From NCBI GenBank assembly GCA_015680685.1, contig MNCI01011532.1, forward strand, positions 182,529 through 246,528: a stretch of DNA of 64,000 bases, written 5' to 3'. This stretch comes from Gnetum montanum. Its lineage: Eukaryota; Streptophyta; Gnetopsida; Gnetales; Gnetaceae. Positions 1 to 12,359 of the stretch are shown piece after piece. Both the position numbers and the translations under genes were made by a program. Positions within the stretch are counted from its first letter, which is position 1. Each line of letters begins with the position of its first letter. Under the pieces are notes generated by a model. That model was given only the letters and a program-made list of their open reading frames with translations, was not told the DNA's origin and ran no database searches.

Positions 1-142
1 GGGCGTGTAGGCACTTAGTCTGCAGAGTTCGATCGGATCGTCTGTGCTACGCTCGTATTCGTACGGTTGAGTGTAGGGGTATCTCACCNATGCTACGCTC
101 GTATTCGTACGGTTGAGTGTAGGGGTATCTCACCACTCATCA
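1..142 (+). mobile_element. 3' end of an Athila-type LTR (truncated by the window edge)
   Basis: The sequence resembles the last ~100 bases of the complete LTR at 52099-52934: both carry a 'CACTTAGT' block, then 'CTCGTATTCGTA' and 'GGTTGAGTGTAGGGGTATCT' or a close variant, and finish in 'CTCATCA'. The LTR end is placed at the CA at 141-142. What follows is Tat-element sequence, so this is either a solo LTR or the 3' LTR of an Athila-type element inserted in a Tat copy. Part of it is duplicated around an N at 89. Confidence 0.7.
45..134. other. 44-bp duplication around a single N (assembly join)
   Basis: Bases 45-88 are repeated exactly at 91-134, separated by N at 89 and one base. This looks like two overlapping contig ends joined without merging. 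The same 44-bp arrangement occurs at 32665-32753. It should be read as one copy. Confidence 0.85.
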
Positions 143-600
143 AGAAGCAATGTATGCAAGTTCTTGCTAACATCAAACACTATCAATAGATGCAAAAGTG
201 ACAACATCACCATGACTTGATCATGTGCAAGATCAAGGGAAAATACCTAGGCCTCAATGTTGTCCATGAGCATGTAGACAAATTCTTAGCTAACTAGAAA
301 GGATCCTTCCTTATCAACAAAGCCTATGGGAATAGAGCATTTAGAATAGATGACATGGATGGAAATAAGCTAGCCAATCTCTTTAACCATTCCTATTTAA
401 AACCATACTACATGTAAGGAACAATCATCAACAAGTAAGCTTGCTTTCAATGGTCTGCTACAACCTTAAACTAGCAACATGGCCTACCAAGGTCTTAAAT
501 TGGTACCATGGCCTACTACAGCCTTAAAATAGTAAGTTTGGTGATTTGGATAGCCTAATTCTCATGTGACATGTATGCATTCTAGCATTATAACATGAAA
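143..600 (+). pseudogene. Tat-lineage gypsy integrase C-terminus and 3' region (remnant)
   Basis: About 230-420 matches 21640-21835 and reads, with breaks, as the C-terminal module of a Tat integrase: '..KFLAN-stop-KGSF' (degenerate GPY/F region), then a short 'ITKAYGNG'-like stretch and 'NHSYLK'. From 430 to 560 there are two or three copies of the 'CCTTAAACTAGCA / GGCCTACTAAGG' motif that marks the 3' region of this family. The piece leads directly into the LTR at 601. Stops and frameshifts are frequent, so there is no function now. Confidence 0.65.
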
Positions 601-2110
601 TGATGTTTTGTATTCTTTGTCAGTGCCTCTTAAGCCAATCCTACAGGAATCAACAAAGAGGGGCCATTGAAATACCACAAAAATTTTTCATATTATGGCC
701 AATCTTCATCATTTAGCTTTCATCCCATGAAATCTTAAGAAAAATTTCATTATAAATATGAAAATTATAACCCATAGTATGCAATTTCACTTACTTTACA
801 CTTTTGGGACTGAAAAATGCTTCATAAGTGGTCAAAGCCTCATTCCCCAAGTGAAAAAAGTCACCTAGTGTCTATATTTGGGCTTGGGGGAGTTAAAAAT
901 TCCTTTTGGAATAACAAAAAGAAATTTGATCGATTTTATGGAGGACATAAATTTTTCTATGCTAGACACACATGCAGGGGGTAAATCTCACCTACCCCCA
1001 ACATGGAATCTTCATTCTAGCATGGAAAATTCAATCCCCTAGTGTGGAATCCACAAAAGCAAAAATTCATTACTTCATGCACTTCAACATTGACTAGCCA
1101 CTTCAACAAGCATGGTGGAGAGCTCAATGTGGAAGATTCATCTCCAATGTGGAAGGAGTGCCCTAGTTACTATTTATAGTAAATGGAATGGCCATGGGGG
1201 AAAGCACTTACTATGTATGGTAACCCCCCAAATTTGGGCATCCATCTCACATAAATTTGTAGCAAATTTATAGCCAATTTGTAGCTATTTTATAGTCCAT
1301 GTGTAGCCATTTTTGTATCCAAATCATAGCTAATCTACAACCCCATTCATGGCCCAAAGAAGCTATAAAAACTAGCCTCCAACACCATGTAGAGGTTTCA
1401 ATATTTTTTTTCATGATTCAAAACTTTTTCTTGAAGTTCAGGTAAATTCCTAGAAAATTTTAGCCATTTTTATAATTTCACACTTGGGGCATTTTTAAGC
1501 ACTCAAGGGTTATTGCAATCTCCCATGTTTGCATCCTCTTGAATCCCATACTGAAAGCATAATTACCTTGAGATTTGTGGATTTTTGATGTCAACACTAC
1601 ACTCCTAGGATCCCCAAACCCTAGTGTGGAGAAATCTAGCATCCAAATTTTCCACTTTTCTTACCGCCTAGTAGTGAACCAACTTGCAAATCTAAGGTTG
1701 CAATAGTGAAGCAAGGTTTGATAGCATCAAGAGTGACTTAGCATCCAAATCATGGAGCAAATCACATTGGCTTCAATGGGCTTTTAACTCTTGCATAAGT
1801 GAACCCCCTTTCTACTCATCTAGGAATCATTTGTACACATTTATCTAACTTATTCTTTATTAATTCTCAATAAATTTGTAAGATTTATGTTTTATGTTCA
1901 AAAATAAATTTTATTTTCTTTTCTGTGCATTATTTATATCTATTTATATTCCCACATTTCACATCTCATAAGTCCATATTTGATCTGTCATATTGGCCAA
2001 AGCACCCCAAATTCCATTTTTCTCATGGAGGCCTTGGGGATTTGGGGTTGGGGAACTGCTACACTGAGGATCCTTGGTTTTTCTAGCAATTGAGGCTTTT
2101 GGTTACAACA
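601..2110 (+). mobile_element. Tat-family LTR, copy 1 (3' LTR)
   Basis: This ~1.51-kb LTR starts 'TGATGTTTTGTATTCTTTG' and ends '..GGTTACAACA'. It matches the LTRs at 14054-15780 and 22926-24441 and, reversed, 8264-9797. A TATA-like TATAAAAA lies at 1364-1371 and an AATAAA at 1869-1874, consistent with U3-R-U5 order on the plus strand. Tat 3' sequence precedes it, making it a 3' LTR. Boundaries were set by comparing the copies; no target-site duplication was found. Confidence 0.75.
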
Positions 2111-2879
2111 TTGTTCATCCAATGGATCTAGGCAAAGAGTTCTTATCAACTTTTTGAAAGTATTCTTAAGGTGGAGCAATCCCCTACTCTTCAAATTACC
2201 ACTACTACAGGTGAGACCTCTACAACTATTACTACTTGAGAGCCTTCTACTTGGACTCCTATAGATAGGACCAGCATTTTCTCTACCATTGATCTTGGGG
2301 ATGTTGACTAGATCAACATGATGAAGGACTAGATCCTCCATCATTTTGAGGAAGGTCTTTCCCATCTAGCCCCAAAGTAATGGAGCAAAAATCTCCATAT
2401 GTTTAATATATTTTATGTTTTAGTTTTTTCTTTAAGCCATGATTTTTGCTATGGGTTACTAATTGGCTATATTTTGGTGCATTTCATACCTCAAGAGACA
2501 TTGGTGGCCCTAGTGGAGAGGGTGGAAATGACCCACCACATCCTCCTTTGGATGTTACTTAGCAGCCTCTATCAACTTAGCTTGTAGTCTATTTGTTTTT
2601 CTTTTCAGGTTGATGGCTATGCTTAGCTAAGATTATGTTGTAGATGATTTATATTCTTTGACATGTTTGCCATAGTGTGGCCATGGCTATGTATGATATG
2701 GATACTCTAACTTTAAATTTAAATATTTAGTTTCATTTTTTGGCTATATATCATGTTGTAGTAAACATTATAAAAGTTGACAATGACTATGTTGACTTTT
2801 CGATTATAGTATAAAATGGCTAATCGATGCAATAATAGGCTAAATAAACAAGTATAATAAGGAAGATGTTTGGTATCTT
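2111..2879. other. No recognisable gene
   Basis: AT-rich sequence between a plus-strand Tat LTR and the minus-strand Tat remnant. Only short reading frames are present and none resembles a known domain. It is probably decayed element sequence, but I cannot assign it. Confidence 0.4.
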
Positions 2880-3062
2880 TAGGGTCATGTTGTGTGATCA
2901 TGGCTATGTTGCTAATATAAGGTCATGGAAGGCCTTATTGCTAGTTTAAATTCTTAGCGAACTATGTTGTATGATTATCTTTTCCAATCTAAAGCCATGA
3001 TGGCCCATGATGCTAGTTTAAGGTCTTAGTGGACCATAATGCTAGTTTAACATCTTAGTGGA
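2880..3062 (-). repeat. Tat 3'-region short repeats (CCTTAAACTAGC motif)
   Basis: On the minus strand there are repeated units of the form 'CCACTAAG.CCTTAAACTAGCA..ATGG'. The same units occur on the plus strand at about 430-540, 13060-13170 and 21870-22050. Their orientation agrees with the minus-strand Tat element to the right, so they mark its 3' side. Confidence 0.6.
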
Positions 3063-3559
3063 TGGGCTATGAAAAAGATGTATATTTATAAGGCTTTTCT
3101 AATGTTTATAGCATAAGTAAAAATAAAGAAAGATTGTAATATATAGGTAAAAATGCAAATGAACTTAGGGTACATGCATAAGCTACGTGCATAAAGGGTA
3201 AAACAAAAAATGCATAAAAAGATATAATAGACTACAAAGGAAAAGTAAGGCTACATGCCTATTGGTGCATCTAGCCATAGGGGAATGGGAAGGTTAAGGT
3301 GAACTTAACTTGTGTAGGTTCTTCCTAATCTTGTAAAGATTAGGAAGTGAGTAAGGCCTACTCTATGCAAGCTTATATTCACCATCTCCTTCACTTACGA
3401 TGTTAAAAGGAAGTTTATCCCATAATGTATCCCATTGCTTATCACTATTATCATTGGTTTTCTTTGTTTATTGGTCTTCATGGATATGAGATTCCTTGTG
3501 AAGCTTCACTTTAGACCTCTAATCTATGTCTACATGTTTTATAGCTAGGAAAATCAGGT

Positions 3560-4110
3560 TATCAAAATAATGATTTTACCTCTCTCACAAGAAAGGTGAA
3601 TTTCTTGATCAATGGGAGAGGACATGGCTTGTAATTAAGCTAACTAGTATCTTCCCAGGATCAGGTTGAATCCTGGTATTTCTTCCATCCCCAAGAAGTT
3701 TACAATTGTGGGGAATTACTCCCCAACTACAAAATCCAAGGAGATAGATCCCTTGATGGAAAATATTAATCCATCGTAGGACTTAAGAGCTACAGTGGTT
3801 GTAGGTTATACTTACTTAGTTAGGTCTAAGTGTTTAATGATGGTGCATGGGATGAAATTAGTTGCAACTCCATCATCAACATGCACCCAATATATTTTAA
3901 ATTTTCCTATGTGTATGGTTATGAATAAAGGGGTTGTAGTTACTTCTTCATTTTGGGGATTAACTTTAATTTTTCTATTGCAAATATCAAGGGTGTTGAC
4001 TTCTTCCCCTTTGGTGAGAAAGGAATCATCATTGCATGGATGGACTCTTCAATATCAAATATATCCTCACTAATTGGTATGGAAGTCAACATTTTGGCTA
4101 GCACATAACA
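3560..4110 (-). pseudogene. Tat-lineage retroviral-type aspartic protease (decayed)
   Basis: Read from about 4110 down to 3560, this has the order of a Tat protease: an upstream segment ending 'VTTTPLFITIHIG', then the active-site loop read as 'VHVDDGVATNFIP' (family usually DGGSA.NILP), then 'LDLTK', 'YDGLIFSIKGSISLDFVVG', and the C-terminal 'FNLILGRY' motif (usually LLGRPW). The catalytic Asp is still visible. Stops and one or two frame changes break the frame. In a live element this enzyme cuts the gag-pol polyprotein. It lies 3' of gag on the same strand. The expected RT, RNase H and integrase are absent, deleted or unrecognisable between here and the 3' repeats. Confidence 0.65.
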
Positions 4111-5269
4111 ATATGTGGTAGAAGTCATGATTAGGTCATACAAGCTTAAGGTTGTATTCTTTTTCTTGATGGATTACCTAACTTGGTCCATTGAACTAAG
4201 GAAGTTTTTATCATTGGACATGGGCTTGTTACCTTGTTTGTGCTTTACTTCCTCCATGCATCCCAAAATACAAACTTTAGCTTTAGGTTGTGGCTATTGT
4301 GGTTCTTCCTCTCTGTTTTGATTGTTGGTTTTAGTGTCCTCTTGTGGCTTGTTGGTTGGAGCAGGTTGGGTAGACAAGGTCATGGGTATAGCTAAAATGG
4401 AAGTTGACTTTAGTGGATCCACTTCCTTTCATGACTCCACCCACTTTTCAACTTTGTTACTAGGATTTTGCTTATGCCTCTTCCTTTATTTGGCTAAATT
4501 TTTTTGGTTGTCAACTATTGGCTATGAGGAAGAAGCAATAGCATTGGCTATCACAAGAGGTCATTATTTTGTTGGTTGGGCTATGGCTACTTGGGTTCTC
4601 TTGGGTTGGGTGACCTTGATGATAAAATATTCCCTCAAAAACACTTGTGATAGTACTCTTATGATAAAGGGGGTTCTTGAGCTATGGGAAGCTAAAGAAG
4701 CACTTTCATTATAGAAGGGCACTTGAATCATGAATGGTTATCTTACAAGTCATTGATTGTCATCAATGTTAAATTTTGAAATAACATAAGGATTGTCATT
4801 AGTATTCAACATGTCCTTGTATTCTCACATTGGCTAGTTTTAGGGTCAAACTAGATTGGAAGCATCTAAGGCTAGCTTCCCCTTATCTATCATACTTTAT
4901 AGGAGATCCTTTAGTGCAAGGCAAAAGTCTATGTCTTGACAAGACATTTGATGATAATGATAGAATCATTCTAACTTGAAGTATTTAGGTAGCTATAGGT
5001 CATATTTCATTCCCTATGTGGGATCTTTGGCTATTTTTCATAGCTTCTTGTGTTTCTTCTGAGTAGCTTTAGTGATTTGTTTGTGTAGCATGTGCTCACT
5101 TTTTAATAGTTGGTCTAACAACTCTAATGGTTTCATAGGTACGATAGTGTATTTGGACCTATTCCCTTTTCAAAGTTAGGTTTAGTTGTTGTTGGTACAG
5201 TAGCCCCAAAGGTTGATGATTAATTACTATGGTCATCAGTAGAGGACTTGGGTGGATTAGCCTTCAGCC
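4111..5269 (-). other. Degenerate gag-protease linker of the minus-strand Tat element
   Basis: This lies between the gag and protease remnants of one element. No confident domain, such as a CCHC knuckle, can be read. Reading frames on the plus strand here (for example 4322-4714) look hydrophobic by composition only and are taken as antisense shadows. Confidence 0.4.
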
Positions 5270-6875
5270 CCTAGTTTGTAGTCTTTGTTTATTTTGTCAT
5301 AGTTGCTACAGTTGTGTTGTTTTTTTTGCTCTTTTCTTTATCTCTCCAAGTGTGTTGGTTTTTATATGCTATATAGGCTAGATCATTACTAGCCTCTATG
5401 GCATCCTCTATATTTTTAGTTTGAGAGAATGCCTAGTTGAGGGACCATAGGTCAAGGTAGTAGATTTCAAACTTAATGAAGTCATTAATTGCTCCCTTAA
5501 ATATGGCTAAGAAATGGACTTTGATTGTAGGTTCTAGTATTTCATTTAGTGGTCCATTCCACCACTAAATGAATTTTTGCATGAGTTTTAAAGGTTTCTA
5601 CATGACCTTCAAGAGTTGGTCAAGTGTTGTGTTTGGCTTCAAGTTATACTTGAAGTGATTGACAAACTAGAAAACCAAGTCCTCCAAAGAGGATATGGAT
5701 CCCCTAGGCAATACACGATACTACTTAAGTGCTTTCTTGGTTAAAGACATAGGGAAAATCCTCATGATAGTATGAGACCATGGCTATAAGAGTAAGCATT
5801 CAAATCAAAATGTAATAAGATGAGCATTAGGATCACCTTCTCCATTATATTTGCTAAATTGGGGAATAGGGAAACTAGGAGGAAGTGTCAAGGGTGGGAC
5901 TACAAGACTTATGGAATCATCTTGGTAGAAGTCCATAATATTGGCAGTTTGTAATTTAGAGGCTTTAAGCCTTTTCAACTGCTCTGTGAAATCCTAGATC
6001 ATCTAGAAGGATTCATTCAATCCTTGTGGTGGCCCTATTGGTTATGAAGCTTACACATATGACTATGGCATATGTTGTGAGGCTTGTGGCCTTGCTATAG
6101 ATTGCAAGATAGAAGAAAGAGATTGTGTCACTATCATAGCTTGTGGGCCAAATAAAGAAAAAGATGTCTACATTGGTACTTGAGGCACAAAAAAGATAAA
6201 GGGGATGTGTGACCATTGTGTTGCTTGGGATCCCATGGTGGATCCCATGTGAATAGTTAGTGGATTTGTGGTGGTAAAAGCCACTATTGATGATTTTATA
6301 CATCAATATTTTGTTGTAAATGAAATTGATGTATTATAGTTTGTTGTTTGTGGCATTGGTTGAGTTTGATGTGTGGCTATAATCAACATGGGATCTATCG
6401 TAATAGGATAGGAAGGAGTGGAAGATGGTGGCACCATGCCCATGGAGAAAATAAAACCATTAGAGGAAGGTGTTGTAACCTTGGGGGATGTTTTTTGGAA
6501 TAGTCCTTCCAAGATACTTTTAGGCCCATATTCTACCTTAAATTCATCCTCCTCTTCTTGTTGTTCCTTATAGCTATGCTTTTCATCTTTCTCTTCCATG
6601 GTAATCAACTATGCTAGGATGCTAGCATAGATGTTGTTAAGGGAAATTTGGTCACACATGGAAGGGATGTACTCCTTCCCACTCTTGTGTATGAGCTCAA
6701 ACTCCCTCTTGGCCTATGCTTTCATACATGGAATTAGCATGCCTACTTGTATTTTAGCATAAATGAAGTTATAATGATCTTCATTTATGGCTGAAAAATT
6801 AAGATGCTCCCCTTTCACCTTCAAAGATCACCTACACTCAATAATGGCAAGGTCTTTGACATTATAGACCCGCAT
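5270..6875 (-). pseudogene. Tat-lineage gag (decayed)
   Basis: The minus frame starts plausibly at an ATG at 6875 and stays in one frame to about 5420 with several stops. The N-terminal part is Glu/Lys-rich, then Pro/Gln/Ser-rich. It is followed by 'LPPSFPIPQFSKYNGEGDP' near 5880, the entry to the retrotransposon gag domain, and then 'LTKKALK-stop-YRVLPRGSISSLEDLVF' with 'FVNHFKYNLKP', matching the family pattern ALRWFYSL..GSI.SFEDL...FV.QF. Gag forms the intracellular particle that packages the RNA. The first stop in the middle of the frame (6303) is a TGA where family members usually have Trp, consistent with G-to-A decay. Confidence 0.7.
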
Positions 6876-7109
6876 GGCTTATTGGCTAGGATCTTCACTA
6901 GTGACTATTGGAAATACATGGCTATAGTGCTAAGGATGGCTTAAAAGAGGCTATAAATGGTAAAATAGAAGTAAATTCTAGTGAATGGAATTCAAAAAAT
7001 TTTATAAAGGAAAAAAAATGGAAAAAAAATGAGGCACTTACTATAATTAGTAAGTGGGGAATAAGAGGATTTTACCCCCTTACCAAGAATGAAAAGTTGA
7101 AATTGTTGA
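6876..7109 (-). other. Tat leader, unassigned
   Basis: Short stretch between the gag start and the repeated leader of the minus-strand Tat element. Nothing specific is visible. Confidence 0.35.
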
Positions 7110-8150
7110 TGCCAAGCCTCATCCAAGTTGGCCTTCCAACTACCTCTATGCTAGGTATGGTAGGGGGAAAATAAAGTAGGTGAGATAATGAAAATCTCAC
7201 ATGTTCTTACTCAACGTTGATGAGGGAGAAGGCTGAAAACCAAAGTAGAAAGCTTGGATTTTCCTATTGAAAATTGGTTTTAGTAGTATGCCAATTGTCT
7301 TAGCTAAGAAAAATGATGGGGAAGCTAACTTCCAGAAGTTTGATAATTTCTAGAAGGGTTGCACCACCCACTTTAGAATCTAAAAGAAAATTGGTAGCAA
7401 AAAGAAAAAGGATGGAAAAGCTTCAATGCTAGCCTTGGAGAAAAACATTCATAGCAACTGCTATGAAAATTTATCATTCAACCACCTGCAACTTCCATGT
7501 TGTAGTTTTGGTCATAGGGGGGAAGGGGTAGCACTAATCTTTTAGGAGTTTCAGCTACAAAAATATGGTAAAAGGCTTTCAATTTGTAATGTTGATTTTG
7601 GAGAAGTTGGTGTTAAGCCTCTCCCATGTTGGGCTTTCCAACTACTTCTACACTGGGTATGGTAGGGGGAAAGAAGGGTGGTGAGCTAATGGAAATCTCA
7701 CACCTCCTAACCCAATGTTAATAGGGGGAAAGGCTAAAAAGTCAAAGTGGAAGGTTGGTATTTCTCCAATAAAATTGGTTTTAGTAGGTTGCCAACTTTC
7801 TCAACTTGGAAAGATGGGGGAAAGCCAACTTTCGAACGTTGGATGGTTTTCATAAGGGTTGAACCACCCACTCCAGAAACTAGAGAAATTGGCTGAAAAT
7901 TCACAAAAAGTGTTGTGAAATTTTAGCACCAAAACCTTTTGTAACTTCCACACTAAGGTTGCTACTACAAGGAGATTTTGATAGCCAAAGGGGATAAGGA
8001 AATGCACCTAATAAAATCAACACTGACTTTAGAAATTCATAGCAACTATTATAAAAATTTCAAAGTCCAAACACCTACCACTCCCACGTTGGGTTTCGAG
8101 AGTAGAGGAGGATGAAATGCAACATTGATTGTGAGGTAGATTTGAAGGCC
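7110..8150 (-). repeat. Two-copy ~500-bp direct repeat in the Tat leader
   Basis: 'CTTCCAACTACCTCTATGCT' at 7132 recurs as a close variant near 7636. The similarity then continues in the same order: 'GGTATGGTAGGGGGAAA', 'AAATTGGTTTTAGTAG', 'GGGTTG.ACCACCCACT' and 'AATTCATAGCAACT'. The offset grows from about 504 to 586 because of indels. It lies between the LTR at 8264 and gag, so it is part of the 5' leader. Confidence 0.7.
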
Positions 8151-8263
8151 TTAGCTACAAAATTCAAGAAAGGGCTTGCAAATGGCAACATTGGCAATGG
8201 AAAAGAACAAATTTGGTTATAGAATTTATGCAAAGGCTCTTATTTTAGTGCTAAGAAAAACTA

Positions 8264-9797
8264 TTGAAATTGAAAACCTGGGTCACTAAAAAAATCAAAG
8301 ATCCTTAGTGCAGTAGTTCCTCAACCCATGAATCCCTAGAGCCCATAAGAAAAATGAAATTTTAGGTTCCTTGGCTAGTTCAGTAGATTAACCAGGGACT
8401 TATGGAATGTAAAGCATGGTGAATAAAATACAAAACTAATAGTAGATCTAAATAATGCATAGATAATAAACAAATGTATTTTGTACATAAAAACCAAAAC
8501 TTAAAACTTTTTTATGAAACGATAAAGAATAATTTAGAGAAAATGTGTACAAGTGATGCCTAAATGAGTAACCAAGGGGAGGTTCACTATTGTAGGAGTT
8601 TAAAGCCCATTGAAGTTGATGCAATTTGCTCCATGATCCAAGTGCTAAGGCACTCCTAATGCTTTCAAACATTCCTTAGCAACAACCTTAAATCTACAAC
8701 ATTGGCTATGATGAGGATTAAGAAGTGTGAAAAATCTAAACTGCCCAAATGCCCTATGCTGGGAGTTAGAAATCCTAGGAGTGCCATGTGGAGCTTGAAA
8801 ATTCAAAAATCTAAAAGGTGGTTATGAGGCCATAATGTCATAGGTTATCTACACTAGATTCAAGAGAATATAGGTGTGGAAACTTGTAAAAAAACTCTCA
8901 AGTGTTTGAGAATGCCCAAGTGTAGAACTATGAACAATTGTATGTGCAAAAGTGTGTGTAACTATCAAAGTGTTTGAATGCCAAAATTTGTTGAGATCTT
9001 TCAAAATTGTTGAACTATGTAAAATATTCTAGAATTTGTAAATGGTATTCGACATTGGCATTTATAGGTTCTCTAGGCCATGAATGGGGTTGCAAAATGG
9101 CTATCAAATTCAAGTGAGATGGATGTACAAATTTTTGGGGTTACTATACAAAGTAAATACTTCCCCCCATGGTCATTCCATTTACTATAAATAGCAATTG
9201 GGGCACACCTTCCATATTGGAGATGAATCTTCCACACTGAGATTTCTACCATGCTTGTTGAAGTGGCTCGTCAACATTGAAGTGCATGAAGTGTTGAAAT
9301 TTGACTATTGTGGCTTCTACACTTGGGAATGCAATTTTCAACAATGGGGGTTAAGTCTCCATGCTAGGGAAAAAATTCCATGCTAAAGGGGAAAGGTTTC
9401 TAGGTTGTGCATGTGGTATCCACCTTGAAGAAGGAAATTTTCCAAAACTTCCACTTCTCCATGCTGGGGATAGATGAGATTTAACCCCTACATGTGTTTC
9501 CAACATAGAAAAGTGTATACCCCCTATAAAACCCATTAAATTGTCCTTTTTAGCATTCCAAAAGGCATTTTTGAAACCACAGCCAAATATAGATACTAGG
9601 TGACTTCTCTCACATGGAAAATGAGGCTTGGACCACTTATAAGACATCTTTCAACCCCAAAAGTATAAAGTATGTGAAATTACCCACTATGGGTTACAAT
9701 TTTCACATTTACAATGAAGTTTTACCTTGGGTTTTATGGGATGAAAGCTACGTGATAAGGATTTCCTATAACATGCAAACTTTTGTGGTTTTACACT
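8264..9797 (-). mobile_element. Tat-family LTR, copy 2 (5' LTR of the minus-strand element)
   Basis: The reverse complement aligns to the LTR at 601-2110 over most of its length. One example is the block read on plus as 'CCCCCCATGGTCATTCCATT' with 'TACTATAAATAG' at 9165-9200. The 3' end of the LTR is placed at 8264. The first ~80 bases of the LTR (plus-strand side above 9797) do not match, so its 5' end is truncated or replaced. Its position upstream of minus-strand gag makes it the 5' LTR. Confidence 0.7.
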
Positions 9798-12359
9798 CTC
9801 CAAGTCTTCTCTATCTAGTTTTTAATGAAACATTCTTATTTCCATGGCATTTTTACAAGAGTTGTTCAATGCCTACCTTTATTTTGACTAGTAACTTTCT
9901 TTCAAACTACCTTTTCTCATATCCTTTACCTTTCATCATATTCATTTAGTACTTATTGTTGAACCAAGAGGTATTGCATTTAGAATCCAATCCCATGTAT
10001 TATAGGCAAAAGCTACCAAAATTTCATGAATAAAAAATAGTTTACATGGAAATAGGAATTATCAATCAATAATGTCTAAAATGTTTATCTAATTTCAAAG
10101 GATCTTTCACTAATCTAAATTTTCAAATTCAATAATTGATACATAAATAAAGAAGACTTCTAGAGAATTAAAAATATGCATTAAAAGCCACCACTACACT
10201 CAATGATACTTGATAAAGCTAATATCTTTAGCATAGCTATGAAATCACTGACGATAGCACATAAGATCATACTTTATGATGAGCTCATAAGGGTTTCTAC
10301 ACATATAGTAGGATCAAGATCGAGGTCCATAGGTCTTTGGGTGAGAATTCTAGACTGTTGAATGATCCATTGTTGTTACAACTAATAACTATAACATGTC
10401 CAAAAAAACCTGTGCGACTTCCAAAAATCAATCCATAGTCCCTTCATTCCTCCTAAGCTTGTAAGAGAATGACCTTAAATCTCTATGAAAAGCCACATTG
10501 ACCCTTAGGGCCATGCGCCAAGATGCCTCCACACTAACCCTTGGCATTGCTCACCACTATTGAACTCTATTGTTTCCCATTGCTACAATTTGGAGCTATC
10601 CATCAGCGCTTCTACAAACCACTTAGGTGCCATCACCAGACTTGCTTACAAGCCACATTGGACTTTCCATGCTAGATCCATGCTAGAGCCAGCATGGATC
10701 TAATGGGATGACAAGAATATCAAAAAAACCTTACCTCCATGCTAGTAAGCATGGATGTTGTGATCCAACCTTATCTCCATGCTAGTTAGTGTGGAACCAG
10801 CATAGATGTTGAGATCCAACACTACCTCTAAAGACTCCTACCCAACGTGGTTACACCAACATTGATGAAATCCTTGTCTATGCACTACACCAAATCCTCA
10901 TGGCATGGATCCTTGGCAATGTTATGTAGTTCATTAAAACCCCTCCATAGGATTATAGCTACACTGCAAAGGTCCTAACACCATTGCATCATTCGTGATG
11001 TTTGCTATCATTGATCGCTATAACCCTCTCATCTCCTTCTACCTAGACTCCTACCATCACTCACCTCCATCATGTTCAATATATATATTTCAAATTTTGT
11101 TTCTGCTTTAAGAAAAATATAGTAGTGAAAATTTTTATTTTTGTATGCACCACTCTACACTGATTTGCTAGAAATTCAACCTTTTTCTATAAGGGTTTCA
11201 TAGCCAATGTGCTAGTTTCTATTTTTCTCAATCTTTGTAATTGAATATTCTCAAGTTCTAGTATACAAGGTTTCTCTTTACATCTTGTAAGAGCAAGATG
11301 ATGGGTTCTCCTTGTGAAAGAGAGCTTATGATCCCCATCTTGGACATTAATGGTGATGTGGTCTCCATGAAACCTTCATCATCAACTTCAACAAGGAGGC
11401 TTTTCACAGGGTTCTATAAGGTTTAACTTCAAACAAATTCACAAGTGGATCTGTTATATTCTTTCCAATAGCAATTACATTTTACATTACTTGGTGGTTT
11501 ATTCATTTTATGGATGACTTTTTCTTACCAATATACAATCAACTTGGCATCAATACATTTGGGTTAGGCTTCATCAACTCATTAATTTTCATGTTCCTCA
11601 TTAGTTTTTTTGTTTCCTCAAGCATATTTATTCTACATCTAAGCAAATCAGTGCTACTATATCCCTATATTGAATTAGCCAAGCTTTTAAGAAAGTAGCC
11701 ATCATAAGGCATCCATGCGTTAGTGAATATGCCTTTGGTTTCATTACCTCTTCTTTTGTACTTCAGAATGAAATGGGGGATTGGGAACTATTTTGTATAT
11801 ATGTGCATACAAATCATCTCTATGCTAGTGATGTTTTTCTTATCAATTTAAGAGATGTTATTAGATCAAATTTTTCCATTCGAGAAGGGGTGGAGATCAT
11901 GTTATCTATGGGGATGTCAATGCCTCACATAATTACGATGATGGATGCACAACAACTAGGATGGATAGGAACTTGGAAAGAAGATGTTTAGAACCTTAGG
12001 GAGTCCATTCAAGATTGTATTATTATCCAATTCCCATTAGTTATATCTAACATTCATATTGCATTGACTTGTTGTTCAAGGGTTCTTTAAATTACACCAA
12101 CTATATGGGTTATATCCCAAGGTTAGCATTGTTAGATATTGTTATTTAAGTGTTTGTGAATATAAATATTTTAAATAATAAAATAATAATAAATAATATA
12201 TATATATGGTTATTATTATTACTACTACTAACAATGTTATAATAAATTGATGTTACTGTGACCTAGTCTATTTTACCTTATTTATGTATTTTACTCTTTT
12301 CTCTTACTCAATTCTACATTGACATTATCTTTTTTTATCATACTTTGCTAAGCTTCACC
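9798..12359. other. Unassigned repeat-derived region
   Basis: No gene or TE domain could be read. About 10660-10850 contains several 'CCATGCTAG..AGCATGG'-type inverted repeats like those in the Tat leader array at 15.9-18.3 kb, so at least that part is Tat-derived. 12170-12235 is simple AT-rich sequence (ATAATAATA, then TATATA, then ATTATTATT). The short frames at 11510-11698 and 11773-11991 match nothing I recognise. Confidence 0.4.

Noticed and set aside
4322-4714. 130-codon plus-strand frame with hydrophobic stretches
   Set aside because: It is antisense to the gag-protease linker of a minus-strand Tat element; the apparent membrane segments come from T-rich codons.
11510-11991. Two short plus-strand frames, at first thought to be LINE endonuclease
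   Set aside because: The 'IYVHTN' similarity to the LINE NVYAP block is too short and no GDFN-like block follows.
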